64,000 nt of DNA, from positions 1 to 64,000 of the forward strand of contig NZ_JABCQO010000002.1 in NCBI RefSeq assembly GCF_015244675.1, in the 5' to 3' direction. The notes beneath the pieces were generated by a model that had not been told where the DNA came from, searched no databases, and saw only the letters and a list, made by a program, of their open reading frames with translations. The stretch's first letter is position 1, and the number at the start of each line of letters is the position of its first letter. This stretch comes from Gluconobacter cerevisiae (GTDB taxonomy: Bacteria; Pseudomonadota; Alphaproteobacteria; Acetobacterales; Acetobacteraceae). The position numbers and the translations under genes are program-made. Shown piece after piece: positions 26,151 to 35,371 of the stretch.

Positions 26151-26756
26151 ATGTCGTTTGGAAACCGTGCCTTTCAGGCCCTCACGCGTTATGCGCTGGC
26201 CTATCAGCAGGACGAATGGGGCTGGGAGATCGGCCCGCATACTTATGGCGTCCCCACTGTTCTGGAAGGCGGAGAAGCCGGGCTGCGGATTGGCGACTAT
26301 TGCTCGATCGGTCCCGGCGTCATCATCATTCTGGGAAATCACCGGGCCGATCTGGTCAGCACCTATCCGTTCAAAACGCTCTCGCATTTCTGGCCTGCTG
26401 CCGAGGAGGGGCAATACGATCACTCCAGCAAAGGTAATGTCGTGATCGGTAATGACGTCTGGATCGGGGCGCAGGCTACGGTCATGTCTGGCGTGACGAT
26501 TGGCGACGGGGCGGTGATTGCCGCGCAGGCTCTCGTGACGAAATCGGTGCCGCCTTATGCGATTGTGGGGGGTAATCCGGCAAAAGTGATCCGGTATCGC
26601 TTTTCGGAAAGCGTGATTGTACGGCTTCTGGCGCTGGCATGGTGGGAATGGCCGGAAAGTCTGGTGAAAGAGCGCTGCGGAGGGTTGATGAGCGACGATA
26701 TCGAGGCGTTTCTGGCGCTTTATGAAAATGGTCACAACGGCTCTGAAGGGGGCTGA
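26151..26756 (+). CDS. CatB-type hexapeptide acetyltransferase
   Basis: The 201-residue left-handed beta-helix acyltransferase shows hexapeptide repeats (IGDYCSIGPGVIII; VIGNDVWIGAQATVMSGVTIGDGAVIAAQALV) and the conserved NPAKVIRYRF tail segment. The H of GNHRAD corresponds to the catalytic His of xenobiotic acetyltransferases. Members of this family acetylate antibiotics, but chromosomal copies more often modify sugars or surface glycans. Resistance should not be assumed. It is 115 bp after the desaturase. Confidence 0.85.
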   Translation: MSFGNRAFQALTRYALAYQQDEWGWEIGPHTYGVPTVLEGGEAGLRIGDYCSIGPGVIIILGNHRADLVSTYPFKTLSHFWPAAEEGQYDHSSKGNVVIGNDVWIGAQATVMSGVTIGDGAVIAAQALVTKSVPPYAIVGGNPAKVIRYRFSESVIVRLLALAWWEWPESLVKERCGGLMSDDIEAFLALYENGHNGSEGG

Positions 26757-26947
26757 TCCTAATTTGGTGAGCGAGGAGCCGCTTCATCGGGTGTCAGGCG
26801 TGGGCTATGATTTTCCGAAGCCGTCGGGCAGGAACCATTCCGGGCGTCGGCGCGATTGGACTGTGTCGGGAAACGTACTGCGAGGCGGGGTGATCCGTGG
26901 GGTCCTTCGGGAGCGGTGACTGTTTTCCTGTATCGAAGGGGATCTTG

Positions 26948-27847
26948 ATGAGCACCGCAGATAAAATGATGTCACAGATGGCGGATAAAGGCGGGTTTAT
27001 TGCCGCTCTGGACCAGAGTGGCGGTTCCACGCCGGGCGCGCTGAAGCAGTATGGCATTGCCGAGAGCGAATATTCGGACGAAAGCCAGATGTTCGCGCTC
27101 ATGCACGACATGCGGGTTAGGATCATTACGGCGCCTTCTTTCACGGGCGATAAGGTGATTGGGGCCATTCTGTTTGAGCGCACGATGGATGGCGATGTGA
27201 ACGGTGAATCCGTTCCGGCCTATCTGTGGCGCGAGCGGGGCGTTGTGCCGTTTGTGAAGATCGACAAGGGGCTGGAGGCGGAAGCGGACGGCGTTCAGCT
27301 TATGAAGCCGATGCCCGATCTGGATGCCCTGCTGGCGCGTGCGGCAAAGCTGGGCGTTTATGGAACTAAAGAGCGTTCAACGATCCGCCTGCCATCCGAA
27401 AGCGGCATCCGGGCCATTGTCCGGCAGCAGTTCGCGGTGGCCGAACAGGTTCGCAAACATGGGCTGGTGCCCATTCTGGAACCGGAAGTGCTTATCAAGA
27501 GCTCGGACAAGGCCGCGTGCGAGCAGCTCCTGCACGATTACGTTCTCGAAGAGCTACAAAAACTGCCCGAGGACGCCCGGATCATGCTGAAGGTCACGAT
27601 TCCGGAAGTTGCGGACCTCTATGACGATATTGCGCGTGATCCGCGGATGGTTCGGGTCGTGGCGCTGTCAGGAGGCTATCCGCTGGATCAGGCCTGCGAG
27701 AAGCTGCGGCACAATCACCGGATGATTGCGAGCTTCTCCCGCGCGCTGATCGGTGATCTACGGCATCAGATGGATGATGCGCAGTTCGACGCCGCGCTGG
27801 GAGAGGTGATCGGGGAAATTTACGACGCTTCGGTCCACAAGGCCTGA
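26948..27847 (+). CDS. fda: class I fructose-bisphosphate aldolase
   Basis: The 299-residue Schiff-base aldolase cleaves fructose 1,6-bisphosphate into triose phosphates. The family is recognised by FIAALDQSGGSTPGAL, the catalytic Lys segment PFVKIDKGL, LVPILEPEVLI, and ALSGGYPLDQACEKL. ATG 26948 has AGGGG 7 nt upstream; the in-frame GTG/ATG further up is unneeded. With glpX in the same window it supports a gluconeogenic or pentose-phosphate-recycling flow of triose phosphates, an inference from gene content. Confidence 0.93.
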   Translation: MSTADKMMSQMADKGGFIAALDQSGGSTPGALKQYGIAESEYSDESQMFALMHDMRVRIITAPSFTGDKVIGAILFERTMDGDVNGESVPAYLWRERGVVPFVKIDKGLEAEADGVQLMKPMPDLDALLARAAKLGVYGTKERSTIRLPSESGIRAIVRQQFAVAEQVRKHGLVPILEPEVLIKSSDKAACEQLLHDYVLEELQKLPEDARIMLKVTIPEVADLYDDIARDPRMVRVVALSGGYPLDQACEKLRHNHRMIASFSRALIGDLRHQMDDAQFDAALGEVIGEIYDASVHKA

Positions 27848-27857
27848 AGCATAGTCC

Positions 27858-27889
27858 GGACGTCAGGAAATGCTGGCGTCCGCTTTATT
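27858..27889. terminator. probable terminator between converging fda and queD
   Basis: GGACGTCAG and CTGGCGTCC form a 9-bp stem (one G-U pair) with a 6-nt loop, followed by GCTTTATT. The hairpin overlaps the last codons of queD. The T-tract is interrupted, so efficiency is uncertain. Confidence 0.45.
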
Positions 27890-28390
27890 CCACCAGCACT
27901 GTTCCGGAGGCCTTGAGACGGCAGGCAGGTAATGCTGCGGATTGCCGCCGAGGCGCACGGTGTTGGTGGGAGTTTCTTCCAGTTCGATTTCATGAACGCG
28001 CAGAATGTCGCCCTGATCCGCGAGAATAGCGGTCAGTTTGGCGAGCATGAGGGCGGCCATCAGTTCCGTTGTCGGATCGCCGGGCGTGACGACGATCCGG
28101 CTGGCGCGCTCGGGTTCGTTGGCGCGGAACCATGCGAGCAGCGGGTCTGTTTCCGAAAGCTGGAGCGCGTGGTCGAGGCTGTTGTCCACGAAATGATGCC
28201 AGCGAGTTTTGGCTTCGGCGAAGGGTAGGATCATGTTCGCGTGCCCGTCCAGCCGGGTCTGTCTGGCCGGACGGAGCGTGACGCGGACATATTCGTTATG
28301 GCCGTGCGGGATGGCACAGCGTTCGCTGGTGCCCGTAATGAGCCGGTGCCCCATGCAGAAACGCCGGGTGAAGACGAGTTCGGCGGTCAT
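27863..28390 (-). CDS. queD: 6-carboxy-tetrahydropterin synthase QueD
   Basis: The 175-residue tunnelling-fold enzyme converts dihydroneopterin triphosphate to 6-carboxytetrahydropterin, the second queuosine-pathway step. The zinc ligands are the His of FCMGHRL and the two His in CAIPHGHN, with the catalytic Cys just before. The Glu anchoring the pterin lies in the ELEETPTN segment. The frame is open to 28429, but ATG 28390 overlaps the queC stop by 4 nt and gives the normal N-terminus. Confidence 0.93.
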   Translation of the reverse strand: MTAELVFTRRFCMGHRLITGTSERCAIPHGHNEYVRVTLRPARQTRLDGHANMILPFAEAKTRWHHFVDNSLDHALQLSETDPLLAWFRANEPERASRIVVTPGDPTTELMAALMLAKLTAILADQGDILRVHEIELEETPTNTVRLGGNPQHYLPAVSRPPEQCWWNKADASIS

Positions 28391-29121
28391 ACGGTGCCTC
28401 CGTGGCGGCTCTGCTGGTAGCGGCGCCATCCGTCGGCCCGCAGATTGCAGGCCGGGCAGGTGCCGCAGCCATAGCCCCAGTCATGCTGATGCGTACGATC
28501 GCCCATGTAGCACGAATGGCTGTCACGGTTGATGACGTCCACGAGCTTCTGGCCGCCGAGTTCTTCGGTCAGGTCCCATGTCTGGGCCTTGTCGATCCAC
28601 ATCAGCGGCGTGTGCAGGACGAAACGCTGGTCCATACCGAGATTCAGGGCGACCTGAAGAGCTTTGATCGTGTCGTCGCGGCAGTCCGGGTAGCCGGAAT
28701 AGTCGGTTTCGCAGACGCCGGTGACGATGTGGCGCGCATTGCGGCGAACGGCGAGGGCGGCGGCGAAGGTCAGGAAAATGATATTGCGGCCCGGCACGAA
28801 CGTGTTGGGCAGACCGTTTTCGCTTAGTCCGATCTCGGCTTCGCGGGTCAGGGCCGTTTCGGACAGCGCGCCGAGTGAGGCGAGGTCGATCGTGTGATCG
28901 TCGCCGAGGCGTGCTTTCCATTCCGGCGAAAACGCGGCCATCTGGTCGCGCAGGGTGTCGCGGCAGTCGAGTTCGATGGCGTGGCGCTGTCCGTAGGCGT
29001 ATCCGACCGTCTCGACGCGGTCGAAGCGGGAGAGGGCCCAGGCGAGGCAGGTTGCGGAATCCTGACCGCCGGAGAACAGGACGAGCGCGGTGTTGCTGCT
29101 GATGGCCGTGTTCGTGCTCAT
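28387..29121 (-). CDS. queC: 7-cyano-7-deazaguanine synthase QueC
   Basis: The 244-residue ATP-dependent enzyme turns 7-carboxy-7-deazaguanine into preQ0. The PP-loop LFSGGQDSA lies at the N-terminus, and the zinc-binding cysteines cluster near the C-terminus in [13 protein letters not shown]. Middle and C-terminal segments ([24 protein letters not shown]) match the family. It sits between queE and queD, overlapping queD by 4 nt. Confidence 0.96.
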   Translation of the reverse strand: MSTNTAISSNTALVLFSGGQDSATCLAWALSRFDRVETVGYAYGQRHAIELDCRDTLRDQMAAFSPEWKARLGDDHTIDLASLGALSETALTREAEIGLSENGLPNTFVPGRNIIFLTFAAALAVRRNARHIVTGVCETDYSGYPDCRDDTIKALQVALNLGMDQRFVLHTPLMWIDKAQTWDLTEELGGQKLVDVINRDSHSCYMGDRTHQHDWGYGCGTCPACNLRADGWRRYQQSRHGGTV

Positions 29122-29123
29122 GG

Positions 29124-29765
29124 TCAGGGGATTCCGATCAGCTTGTGCGTTTGGAGCGACAGGCGCCAGCGCGGGTGACGCAGGCAGTAGGCGACGGCGG
29201 CCTGCGTGTTGGCAATGCGGTCGGGGCCGTCCATCGGCTGAAGCCAGAAATGCTGGAAGGGCAGTGTCTCGAACAGTTCAGGCGGTAGGTCCGGCTGGGG
29301 GTAGATCAGCTTGAGTTCTGCGCCTTCGGTCTGGACGAGCGTGCTGTTCGGCTTGGGGCTGACGCAGACCCAGTCGATTCCGGCAGGCGCTGCGATCGTG
29401 CCGTTGGTTTCCACGGCGATCTCGAAGCCCTGCGCTTTTACGGCGGCAATCAGCGCATCATCAAGCTGGAGCAGGGGTTCGCCCCCGGTGAAGACCACAT
29501 AGCGCCGACCGCTCTCATCAGCGGTGCCGGTCCAGCAGGCCGCGATGGTGTTGGCCAGAGCCTCGGCGGTGTCGAAGCGGCCGCCGCCTTCGCCGTCCGT
29601 ACCGATGAAATCGGTGTCGCAGAACGTACAGGCGGCCGTGGCGCGATCCTGTTCGCGCCCCGACCACAGGTTGCAGCCCGCGAACCGGCAGAACACCGAG
29701 GCACGGCCTGTCTGTGCACCCTCGCCCTGGAGGGTCACGAACATTTCCTTCACAGCATAAGACAT
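29124..29765 (-). CDS. queE: 7-carboxy-7-deazaguanine synthase QueE
   Basis: The radical-SAM enzyme (213 residues from ATG 29765) makes 7-carboxy-7-deazaguanine. Its cluster motif is the longer C-x14-C-x2-C form (CNLWSG...CTFC), rather than the classical CxxxCxxC. This matches the QueE subclass seen in many Proteobacteria. GGEPLLQ is the SAM-binding motif and VETNGT follows. It is the first gene of queE-queC-queD, with a 2-bp gap to queC. Confidence 0.95.
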   Translation of the reverse strand: MSYAVKEMFVTLQGEGAQTGRASVFCRFAGCNLWSGREQDRATAACTFCDTDFIGTDGEGGGRFDTAEALANTIAACWTGTADESGRRYVVFTGGEPLLQLDDALIAAVKAQGFEIAVETNGTIAAPAGIDWVCVSPKPNSTLVQTEGAELKLIYPQPDLPPELFETLPFQHFWLQPMDGPDRIANTQAAVAYCLRHPRWRLSLQTHKLIGIP

Positions 29766-29901
29766 GACCGCAGCATGTCGGCGAGGATGGCGCAGGATGC
29801 AAGGGAAATCATCATCCCGGACTGAAGGTGTCATGCGAAGTGGGATGTTTCGCAGGCAAGGGGGGATGGGCAGCGCCTGCTTTCATGGTAGGGAAGGCGG
29901 C

Positions 29902-30741
29902 ATGGAAGACATGAATGCCCGTTCTCCTGTTCTGACCCTTGAGCCCCTGCGGGGATGGGGGCTTGTCCGCGCCGCCTGGAGCGACTTGCGGGCGGGTTTG
30001 CGCTTGCTGCCGCTTGCTGCAACGCTCGGCTGGCTGGATATCAAGATGCGGTATCGCGGCTCCATTCTGGGGCCGCTGTGGCTGACGCTGTCCACGGCTG
30101 TCATGATCGGTGCGATGGGGGTGGTGTATGGCTATCTCTTTCATATGGATCTGAAAGCCTATCTGCCGTTCCTGTCACTCTCGATTGTGTTGTGGGGATA
30201 TGGCGGGACCGTCATCAATGATGCGGGAACGGTCTTTACGCAGAGTACGTCCCTGTTTCATGCGATGCGGATTCCGGCCAGTCTTCCTGTGATGCAGGTG
30301 ATTGTCAGGAATCTGCTGATCCTGCTGCATAATATGGTTGTCGTTGTCGTCGTGTTTGCGCTCTTTCACGTCTGGCCGCAGCAGATCTGGAGCCTGCTGT
30401 TCAGCCTACCCATCTGGATTGTGAACAGTTTCTGCATCATTCTGCTGATCGGAATGCTGGGTGCGCGGTTCCGGGACATCGCGCCCATCGTGGCGTCGCT
30501 GATGCAGATTTTCTTTTTCGTGACACCGGTTATCTGGAAGCCGGAACTGATCACGACCGGACGGCAGTATCTGCTGCTTGATCCGTTTTATCCGCTGCTT
30601 GAAATCGTGCGTGCACCGCTGTTGGGACAGACGGTAGAGCCCGTCGTCTGGGAAGCAGCCCTTGGGCATAGCGTGCTTCTGTGGCTTTTGGCGGCCATCC
30701 TGTTCTGCCGGATGCGGTCGCGCATTCCTTACTGGATCTGA
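29902..30741 (+). CDS. ABC-2 polysaccharide/polyol-phosphate export permease
   Basis: The 279-residue membrane protein with six hydrophobic segments belongs to the Wzm/KpsM/TagG group. LGWLDIKMRYRGSILGPLWLT is the typical amphipathic start before TM1, and FFFVTPVIWKP lies in the last third. It would form the channel exporting a lipid-linked or capsule-like glycan. ATG 29902 has GGGAAGG upstream. The ATPase gene follows 4 bp later. Confidence 0.88.
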   Translation: MEDMNARSPVLTLEPLRGWGLVRAAWSDLRAGLRLLPLAATLGWLDIKMRYRGSILGPLWLTLSTAVMIGAMGVVYGYLFHMDLKAYLPFLSLSIVLWGYGGTVINDAGTVFTQSTSLFHAMRIPASLPVMQVIVRNLLILLHNMVVVVVVFALFHVWPQQIWSLLFSLPIWIVNSFCIILLIGMLGARFRDIAPIVASLMQIFFFVTPVIWKPELITTGRQYLLLDPFYPLLEIVRAPLLGQTVEPVVWEAALGHSVLLWLLAAILFCRMRSRIPYWI

Positions 30742-30745
30742 TCTG

Positions 30746-31516
30746 ATGCCCGGGATTGTTGTTGACCGCCTCTGTATCGATTTTCCGCTGTATCATGGGC
30801 AGAGCCGCTCCCTGAAAAAGCAGGTTGGCAAGACGATGGCCCGGTTTGCGCCATCCTCGCCTTCGGCTCATCTGATGCGTGATATGCGGGAGCGCACGAT
30901 CGTGAGCGTGCTGCGAGAGATCAGTTTTACGCTGAATTCCGGCGAGCGGCTGGGTCTGATCGGCAGCAACGGTGCTGGAAAAACCACCCTTTTGCGTGCG
31001 CTTGCAGGGATTTATGAGCCCGTTTCCGGTCGCGTGCGGCTTGATGGAACGATGCGGACGCTACTGGACAGCAGTTTGGGCATGAATCCTGAACTGACAG
31101 GGCGCGAAAATATTCGCCTCAAGGGACGGTATGAGGGACTCTCACGTCAGCAGATCGACCGGATCGAGCAGGATGTGCAGGATTTCGCAGAGCTTGGGCC
31201 GTATATGGACATGCCGGTCAAAGCTTATAGTGCAGGCATGAGTGTTCGTCTGGCGTTTGGTCTTGCGACGGCGTCTGCTCCCGAAATCCTGTTGATGGAT
31301 GAATGGTTTCTCGCAGGGGACGGGGTGTTCATGAACAAGGCCAAGGTGCGCCTTGAAGAACTCGTCCAGCAGGCGGAAATCCTCGTGTTGTCCACGCATC
31401 AGCCCAAGATTATGCGTCAGTGGTGCACACGCGTCATCTGGCTTGAGAACGGACGTATCCGGATGGACGGCACGCCAGATGAGGTTCTGGATGTCTATCT
31501 GGAAGAGGCTGGCTGA
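30746..31516 (+). CDS. ABC export ATPase (Wzt/KpsT/TagH type)
   Basis: The 256-residue ATPase shows Walker A GSNGAGKT, signature AYSAGMSVRLAFGLAT and Walker B ILLMDEWF, where Trp-Phe replaces the usual residues after Glu, as in polysaccharide exporters. The first 55 residues are the family-specific N-terminal extension. It lacks the C-terminal O-antigen-binding domain of Wzt and so resembles the KpsT/short type. No glycosyltransferase genes are nearby; the exported glycan is unknown. Confidence 0.9.
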   Translation: MPGIVVDRLCIDFPLYHGQSRSLKKQVGKTMARFAPSSPSAHLMRDMRERTIVSVLREISFTLNSGERLGLIGSNGAGKTTLLRALAGIYEPVSGRVRLDGTMRTLLDSSLGMNPELTGRENIRLKGRYEGLSRQQIDRIEQDVQDFAELGPYMDMPVKAYSAGMSVRLAFGLATASAPEILLMDEWFLAGDGVFMNKAKVRLEELVQQAEILVLSTHQPKIMRQWCTRVIWLENGRIRMDGTPDEVLDVYLEEAG

Positions 31517-31525
31517 AGGTCAGTT

Positions 31526-31876
31526 TCAGCCGCCTGTGCCGAAACGGGTGAGTGCCCATGTCGTACAGAGATACAGAACAATCGTAAGTGCGCATCCTGC
31601 TGCCAGGGCAAGCCAAAATGGCAATCCTGCCCGGAGAAGTCGCGGGATCAGCAGAAACATGGGCAGTGACGGAAGCACATACCAGAATGTCGCTTCCGCA
31701 TGACGGCTCATGACGACGCGGTCCGGCTTTTCCAGCCAGAGCCAGATCATGCCCAGAACCGATACAAGCGGTAGGGATGCAATCAGCGCACCGAAGCCGG
31801 GAAAACGTCGCGCAACGCCTGAGGCGGTAGCGATCAGTAGCCCTGAAATCAGGCATTTTAGAATGAAGAACAGCAT
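31526..31876 (-). CDS. small DUF3147-like membrane protein
   Basis: The 116-residue product has four hydrophobic segments, with the second preceded by FPGFGALIASLPLVSVLGMIW and the third by the H-x-E-A-T-F-W segment, as in DUF3147 proteins. It is an inner-membrane protein of unknown function. It converges with the ABC ATPase; the 9-bp gap contains part of a GGCTGAA/TTCAGCC inverted repeat without a T-run. Confidence 0.65.
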   Translation of the reverse strand: MLFFILKCLISGLLIATASGVARRFPGFGALIASLPLVSVLGMIWLWLEKPDRVVMSRHAEATFWYVLPSLPMFLLIPRLLRAGLPFWLALAAGCALTIVLYLCTTWALTRFGTGG

Positions 31877-31949
31877 AGTCTTCCCTAAAAACGGGCAGTG
31901 GCTTCTTCAGATTTTTTTTTGGAAAATATGGCCAACTCCATAAGAGGAG

Positions 31950-32026
<77 letters not shown>

Positions 32027-32227
32027 AGAGACACTTTTCAGTATCTTGGGACCTTCCGTTCGGAAGCTGTTTGGCTTCCTCTTGGTCGGTGGCGGTGATG
32101 TATCAGCCTGCCTGTGGGGTGGCAAGAGGGTTTTGTGAAAAAAAAGCCTTTCGGATCAAAAAACTGCCTTGCCGCGCATGGAGAGGGCGTGTCCTGTGCA
32201 ACGGAACGATACAGGCGGGAGGGCCTC

Positions 32228-33157
32228 ATGGCGTTGGGACGACTGGGTGCATTGTTGTTGCTGGGGGTAGCCCTGGCTGGTTGCGAGACAGGACCGCGTC
32301 AGTGCAAGCTGATCACAAGCGGAAATATGCTGGTTCTGAACGACTGGGGCAGCCCTGTCGTACGCGCGGCGATCAACGGGCATCCTGTCGCGCTGATCGT
32401 TGATACCGGGGCTTTTTCCACAGTTGTTGGACAGAGCTTTGTCGAGCCCCTTGGATTGAATGATATGGGAACGACGGTGCTGATCCACGGCGTCGGCGGT
32501 CAGGACTATGGACGTGTCGCGACGATTAATACGTTGGACATGGGGAGTTCCAAAGCCACCAACATCGCTGTTGCTGGTGCGGGCAAGTTTGTTGGAAAGG
32601 TTGCGGGACTTCCAGTTGTAGGACTGTTCGGACGTGATTTCCTTGGGCGTTACGACACGATCGTAGATATGCCTTCACATCAGGTGCGACTGGTCGAAAC
32701 TCAGGACTGTGATACCCCCACGCCGGGCTGGGAAGGGCATGTCCACAGCGTTCCAATCAGCCACATCTATAATGAGGGGCATAAGACCACTCTGGAGATA
32801 AGCCTGAACGGTCATCCAGTTGATGCGACACTGGATACGGGAGCGGCAACGACCTTCATCAGTCTGGATGCAGCTCGGGCGGCGGGTGTGACGCGTGTCA
32901 TGCTGGAAAAAGATCCTGTTTCAATTGGATATGGGCTGACACGGGATCCTGTGAAAAATTATCTTCATCATTTTGATACCCTTCAGGTGGGCGATATCAT
33001 TTTCCGGGATATCTCTCTGAAGGTTGGGGAAGGGCTGCCAGATACGGAGGCCCTACTGGGCGCGGATGTTCTGAAGCATTACCGGATCTGGATTCCCCGT
33101 TATGGCAACAGGATGTTCGTGCAGCACGATATCGATATTCCAGCCTCCCCCCACTGA
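32228..33157 (+). CDS. lipoprotein with two retropepsin-like aspartyl protease domains
   Basis: A 309-residue protein with lipobox LAGC at about residue 20, followed by two tandem domains. Each carries a DTG motif (IVDTGAFST near residue 60; TLDTGAATT near residue 205) and, near its end, a hydrophobic-hydrophobic-Gly stretch (VVGLFGRDFLG; ALLGADVL). This is the retropepsin-like fold (gag-asp/DUF4124-type bacterial proteases). Classical retropepsins need two DTG units to form one active site, so a tandem copy can be a self-sufficient pseudo-dimer. The frame is open to 32114; ATG 32228 is chosen for the signal peptide. The neighbouring tRNA is unrelated. Confidence 0.8.
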   Translation: MALGRLGALLLLGVALAGCETGPRQCKLITSGNMLVLNDWGSPVVRAAINGHPVALIVDTGAFSTVVGQSFVEPLGLNDMGTTVLIHGVGGQDYGRVATINTLDMGSSKATNIAVAGAGKFVGKVAGLPVVGLFGRDFLGRYDTIVDMPSHQVRLVETQDCDTPTPGWEGHVHSVPISHIYNEGHKTTLEISLNGHPVDATLDTGAATTFISLDAARAAGVTRVMLEKDPVSIGYGLTRDPVKNYLHHFDTLQVGDIIFRDISLKVGEGLPDTEALLGADVLKHYRIWIPRYGNRMFVQHDIDIPASPH

Positions 33158-33273
33158 GATTGTCTGACGGCGCATTAACGGAGTTTCAATCAACTGTTCT
33201 CTAAGAAGGAGAGCATCTGGCTGGCTGCCTGTGGCCGGCGTGGTGTGATCTGTGTTTCTGGAGACGGCTTGGC

Positions 33274-34746
33274 ATGTCCGACATACGCTCTGTTCCCATG
33301 CAAGGGACTTTCCTGCTTCGCCGGCGGTTGCTTCTGGCATTTGTCATTCCTGTGGCCGTCGGGGTTTGTGGGTTGGTTTGGGAATTGCGGATGGTCGGCA
33401 TTTCTGCCTTATCTGTCAGGCAGTTGCTTATCCCCGGGATCGCGCTCCTTGGAGCGTTTGTGGTCTCTGGAATTTTTGCATTTGTTCAAGTGGCGGGCCG
33501 CGGGGATGCTCTGACGGGCGCAGTCAGGCAACTCGCTGCGCAAGGAACCCTGCCGAAGGACGCTCGCGAGGCTGGTCTGGTCCGGTTGCAGGTCATGCTG
33601 GGAGAGGCTCGCACGGGCTCTGAGAAAAGCGAAGTCCTGGCATCGCAGGCGCAGTCTGCTCTTGCGGCTGCCCGGATCGAAGCAGAAGATGCGCGCCAAT
33701 CGGCCAAGCAGGAAGCCGCAGAGCATGAGCGGGTCATTGATGTTCTGGGTAATGCCATGGCGAGTCTGCGCGATGGTGAGCTGGGATTTCGTCTCGAGGA
33801 GGCATTACCTGCCCGCTATGACCGGCTGCGACAGGATTTTAACGAAACGGCGTCGACCCTTCAAAAAATAATGGTCTCGCTGAACGATAGTATTTCGACC
33901 ATTTCATCAGGGTCAGCTGAAATTGCATCAGCGGCAGACGATTTGGCCCGTCGTACGGAGCTTCAGGTCGCCCGCCTTGAAGAGACGACGATTTCTGTTG
34001 GAAATGTCACGGAAACTGTTCGCAAGACGGCTGCGGCATCCGTTCATGCAAGTGAAGTTGCTACTCAGACGCGTGATCGTGCTGAAAGATCGGGAGAAGT
34101 GATGATGGCTGCCACGGCGGCCATGCAGGACATTCAGAAATCTTCGATCCACATTGCGCAGATACTCGGACTAATTGACGACATTGCCTTCCAGACCAAT
34201 CTGCTGGCCCTGAACGCCGGTGTTGAGGCTGCCCGGGCAGGTGACGCAGGCAAAGGATTTGCTGTTGTTGCTGCTGAGGTCCGCGCGCTGGCTCAGCGAT
34301 CGGCGGATGCGGCCAAGGAAATCAAGGGCCTGATTACCTCGAGCACACAACAGGTCAGTCGAGGTAGCTCTCTGGTTGAAGAGACTGGGGTCGCGATGAA
34401 ATCCATCGTGGAGAACGTCAGTGAGATCAGTGTCCTGATCGGCGAAATTGCGACGGCGGCGCGGAGTCAGGCGAATGACCTGTCAGAAATCAGTGTGGCT
34501 GTCAGCCAGATGGATCAGAATACCCAACAAAATGCTGCCATGGTCGAAGAAGCAACGGCCGCCAGTCATAATCTGAGTGCTGAAGCCAGGGAACTCGTAG
34601 GAAGTCTCCAGCGGTTTCATCTTCAGGAACACGGAGATGACGAGTTCGGTTCTGTAAAAGAGGATTCCATTTTGGCGCCCTTAAGTCCGCAATGGGGGGA
34701 AAGTTCTTTTCAAACGTCGGACGAAGGCTGGGAGGAGTTCCGGTGA
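33274..34746 (+). CDS. methyl-accepting chemotaxis protein with minimal periplasmic loop
   Basis: The 490-residue chemoreceptor starts with two transmembrane helices (about residues 18-37 and 51-73) separated by only about 15 residues, so there is no periplasmic ligand domain. A coiled coil, a HAMP-like segment around residues 155-200 and the signalling domain follow. The hairpin tip is [19 protein letters not shown], ending in [16 protein letters not shown]. It lacks the C-terminal CheR-tethering pentapeptide. It opens the che operon, whose second gene overlaps by one base. Confidence 0.92.
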   Translation: MSDIRSVPMQGTFLLRRRLLLAFVIPVAVGVCGLVWELRMVGISALSVRQLLIPGIALLGAFVVSGIFAFVQVAGRGDALTGAVRQLAAQGTLPKDAREAGLVRLQVMLGEARTGSEKSEVLASQAQSALAAARIEAEDARQSAKQEAAEHERVIDVLGNAMASLRDGELGFRLEEALPARYDRLRQDFNETASTLQKIMVSLNDSISTISSGSAEIASAADDLARRTELQVARLEETTISVGNVTETVRKTAAASVHASEVATQTRDRAERSGEVMMAATAAMQDIQKSSIHIAQILGLIDDIAFQTNLLALNAGVEAARAGDAGKGFAVVAAEVRALAQRSADAAKEIKGLITSSTQQVSRGSSLVEETGVAMKSIVENVSEISVLIGEIATAARSQANDLSEISVAVSQMDQNTQQNAAMVEEATAASHNLSAEARELVGSLQRFHLQEHGDDEFGSVKEDSILAPLSPQWGESSFQTSDEGWEEFR

Positions 34747-35015
34747 TGGAAGTTCTCATTCTCCCAGAATTTCTGGACACCAGATATGCGGTTCCGTTTT
34801 CAGAGCTCCTGAAAAAACAGGAGGGCGGTTTTCTTCTGGATGGAGAGAGCGTGCGCCGTGTCGGGGGACTCTGTTTTCAATTGCTGGTCTCAGCTTTTGC
34901 GACTGCACAGGCGCTGGGCACATCTTTTGAAATCAGAAATATTTCTGATGAAATGAAAGAAAACCTTGCGCTTCTGGGCGGAAACTTTCTTCTGAACATG
35001 GCAGGTGAGGCATGA
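34746..35015 (+). CDS. STAS-domain protein in the chemotaxis operon
   Basis: The 89-residue protein fits a lone STAS domain: a short N-terminal strand, then LLDGESVRRVGGLCFQLLVSA matching the conserved DLS-x-V-x-x-IDS-x-G-L-x-x-L-L core, then a further strand/helix pair. The phosphorylatable Ser of SpoIIAA-type STAS proteins is replaced (VGGL in place of VDSxGL). Its role in chemotaxis clusters is not settled. It is coupled to the MCP (TGATG) and to the next CheY (ATGA). Confidence 0.65.
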   Translation: MEVLILPEFLDTRYAVPFSELLKKQEGGFLLDGESVRRVGGLCFQLLVSAFATAQALGTSFEIRNISDEMKENLALLGGNFLLNMAGEA

Positions 35016-35371
35016 ACATTCTGGTTGTTGATGATTCCAGAACCATGCGGGATCTTGTCGGCCGGGAGCTTCGCAATGGCGGATATGATGTCGAAACGGC
35101 TGAAGACGGCGTGGATGCGCTGGAAAAAATCAAAGGATTTTCACCTGCCGTTATCATAACGGATCTGAACATGCCGCGTATGAACGGTTTGGAACTGACC
35201 CAGGTCCTGCGTGCCCAAGATGAGACGAAGTTTGTTCCCATCATTTTTCTGACGACAGAATCCGGTGACGAGCTTCGGCGCGCTGCACGCGAGGCCGGGG
35301 CGACAGGATGGATCGTCAAGCCGTTTGAAGGTCCCAAACTGCTCGCAGCCGTCAGGCGCGTCAGCTCATGA
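35012..35371 (+). CDS. cheY: chemotaxis response regulator CheY
   Basis: The 119-residue single receiver domain has the acidic pair in VVDDSRTMRD, the phospho-acceptor Asp in IITDLNMPRMNG, the Thr in FLTTES and the Lys in WIVKPF. As a stand-alone receiver it should bind the flagellar motor switch or act as a phosphate sink. It overlaps its neighbours by 4 nt. Confidence 0.93.
   Translation: MNILVVDDSRTMRDLVGRELRNGGYDVETAEDGVDALEKIKGFSPAVIITDLNMPRMNGLELTQVLRAQDETKFVPIIFLTTESGDELRRAAREAGATGWIVKPFEGPKLLAAVRRVSS

Noticed and set aside
26151-26756. Reading the hexapeptide acetyltransferase as a chloramphenicol resistance gene.
   Set aside because: The family includes resistance enzymes, but no mobile context exists and many chromosomal members act on sugars, so resistance cannot be claimed.
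26722-26919. A 65-codon plus-strand frame between the acetyltransferase and the aldolase.
   Set aside because: It overlaps the acetyltransferase end in another frame, is Gly/Arg-rich, and no ribosome site is seen; this looks like leader sequence for the aldolase gene.
29766-29901. Looked for a preQ1 riboswitch upstream of queE.
   Set aside because: No conserved preQ1 aptamer core or accompanying terminator hairpin is recognisable on the minus strand in this gap.
31511-31530. GGCTGAA/TTCAGCC repeat between the ABC ATPase and the DUF3147-like gene as a terminator.
   Set aside because: Neither side is followed by a T-run, so terminator function is not supported.
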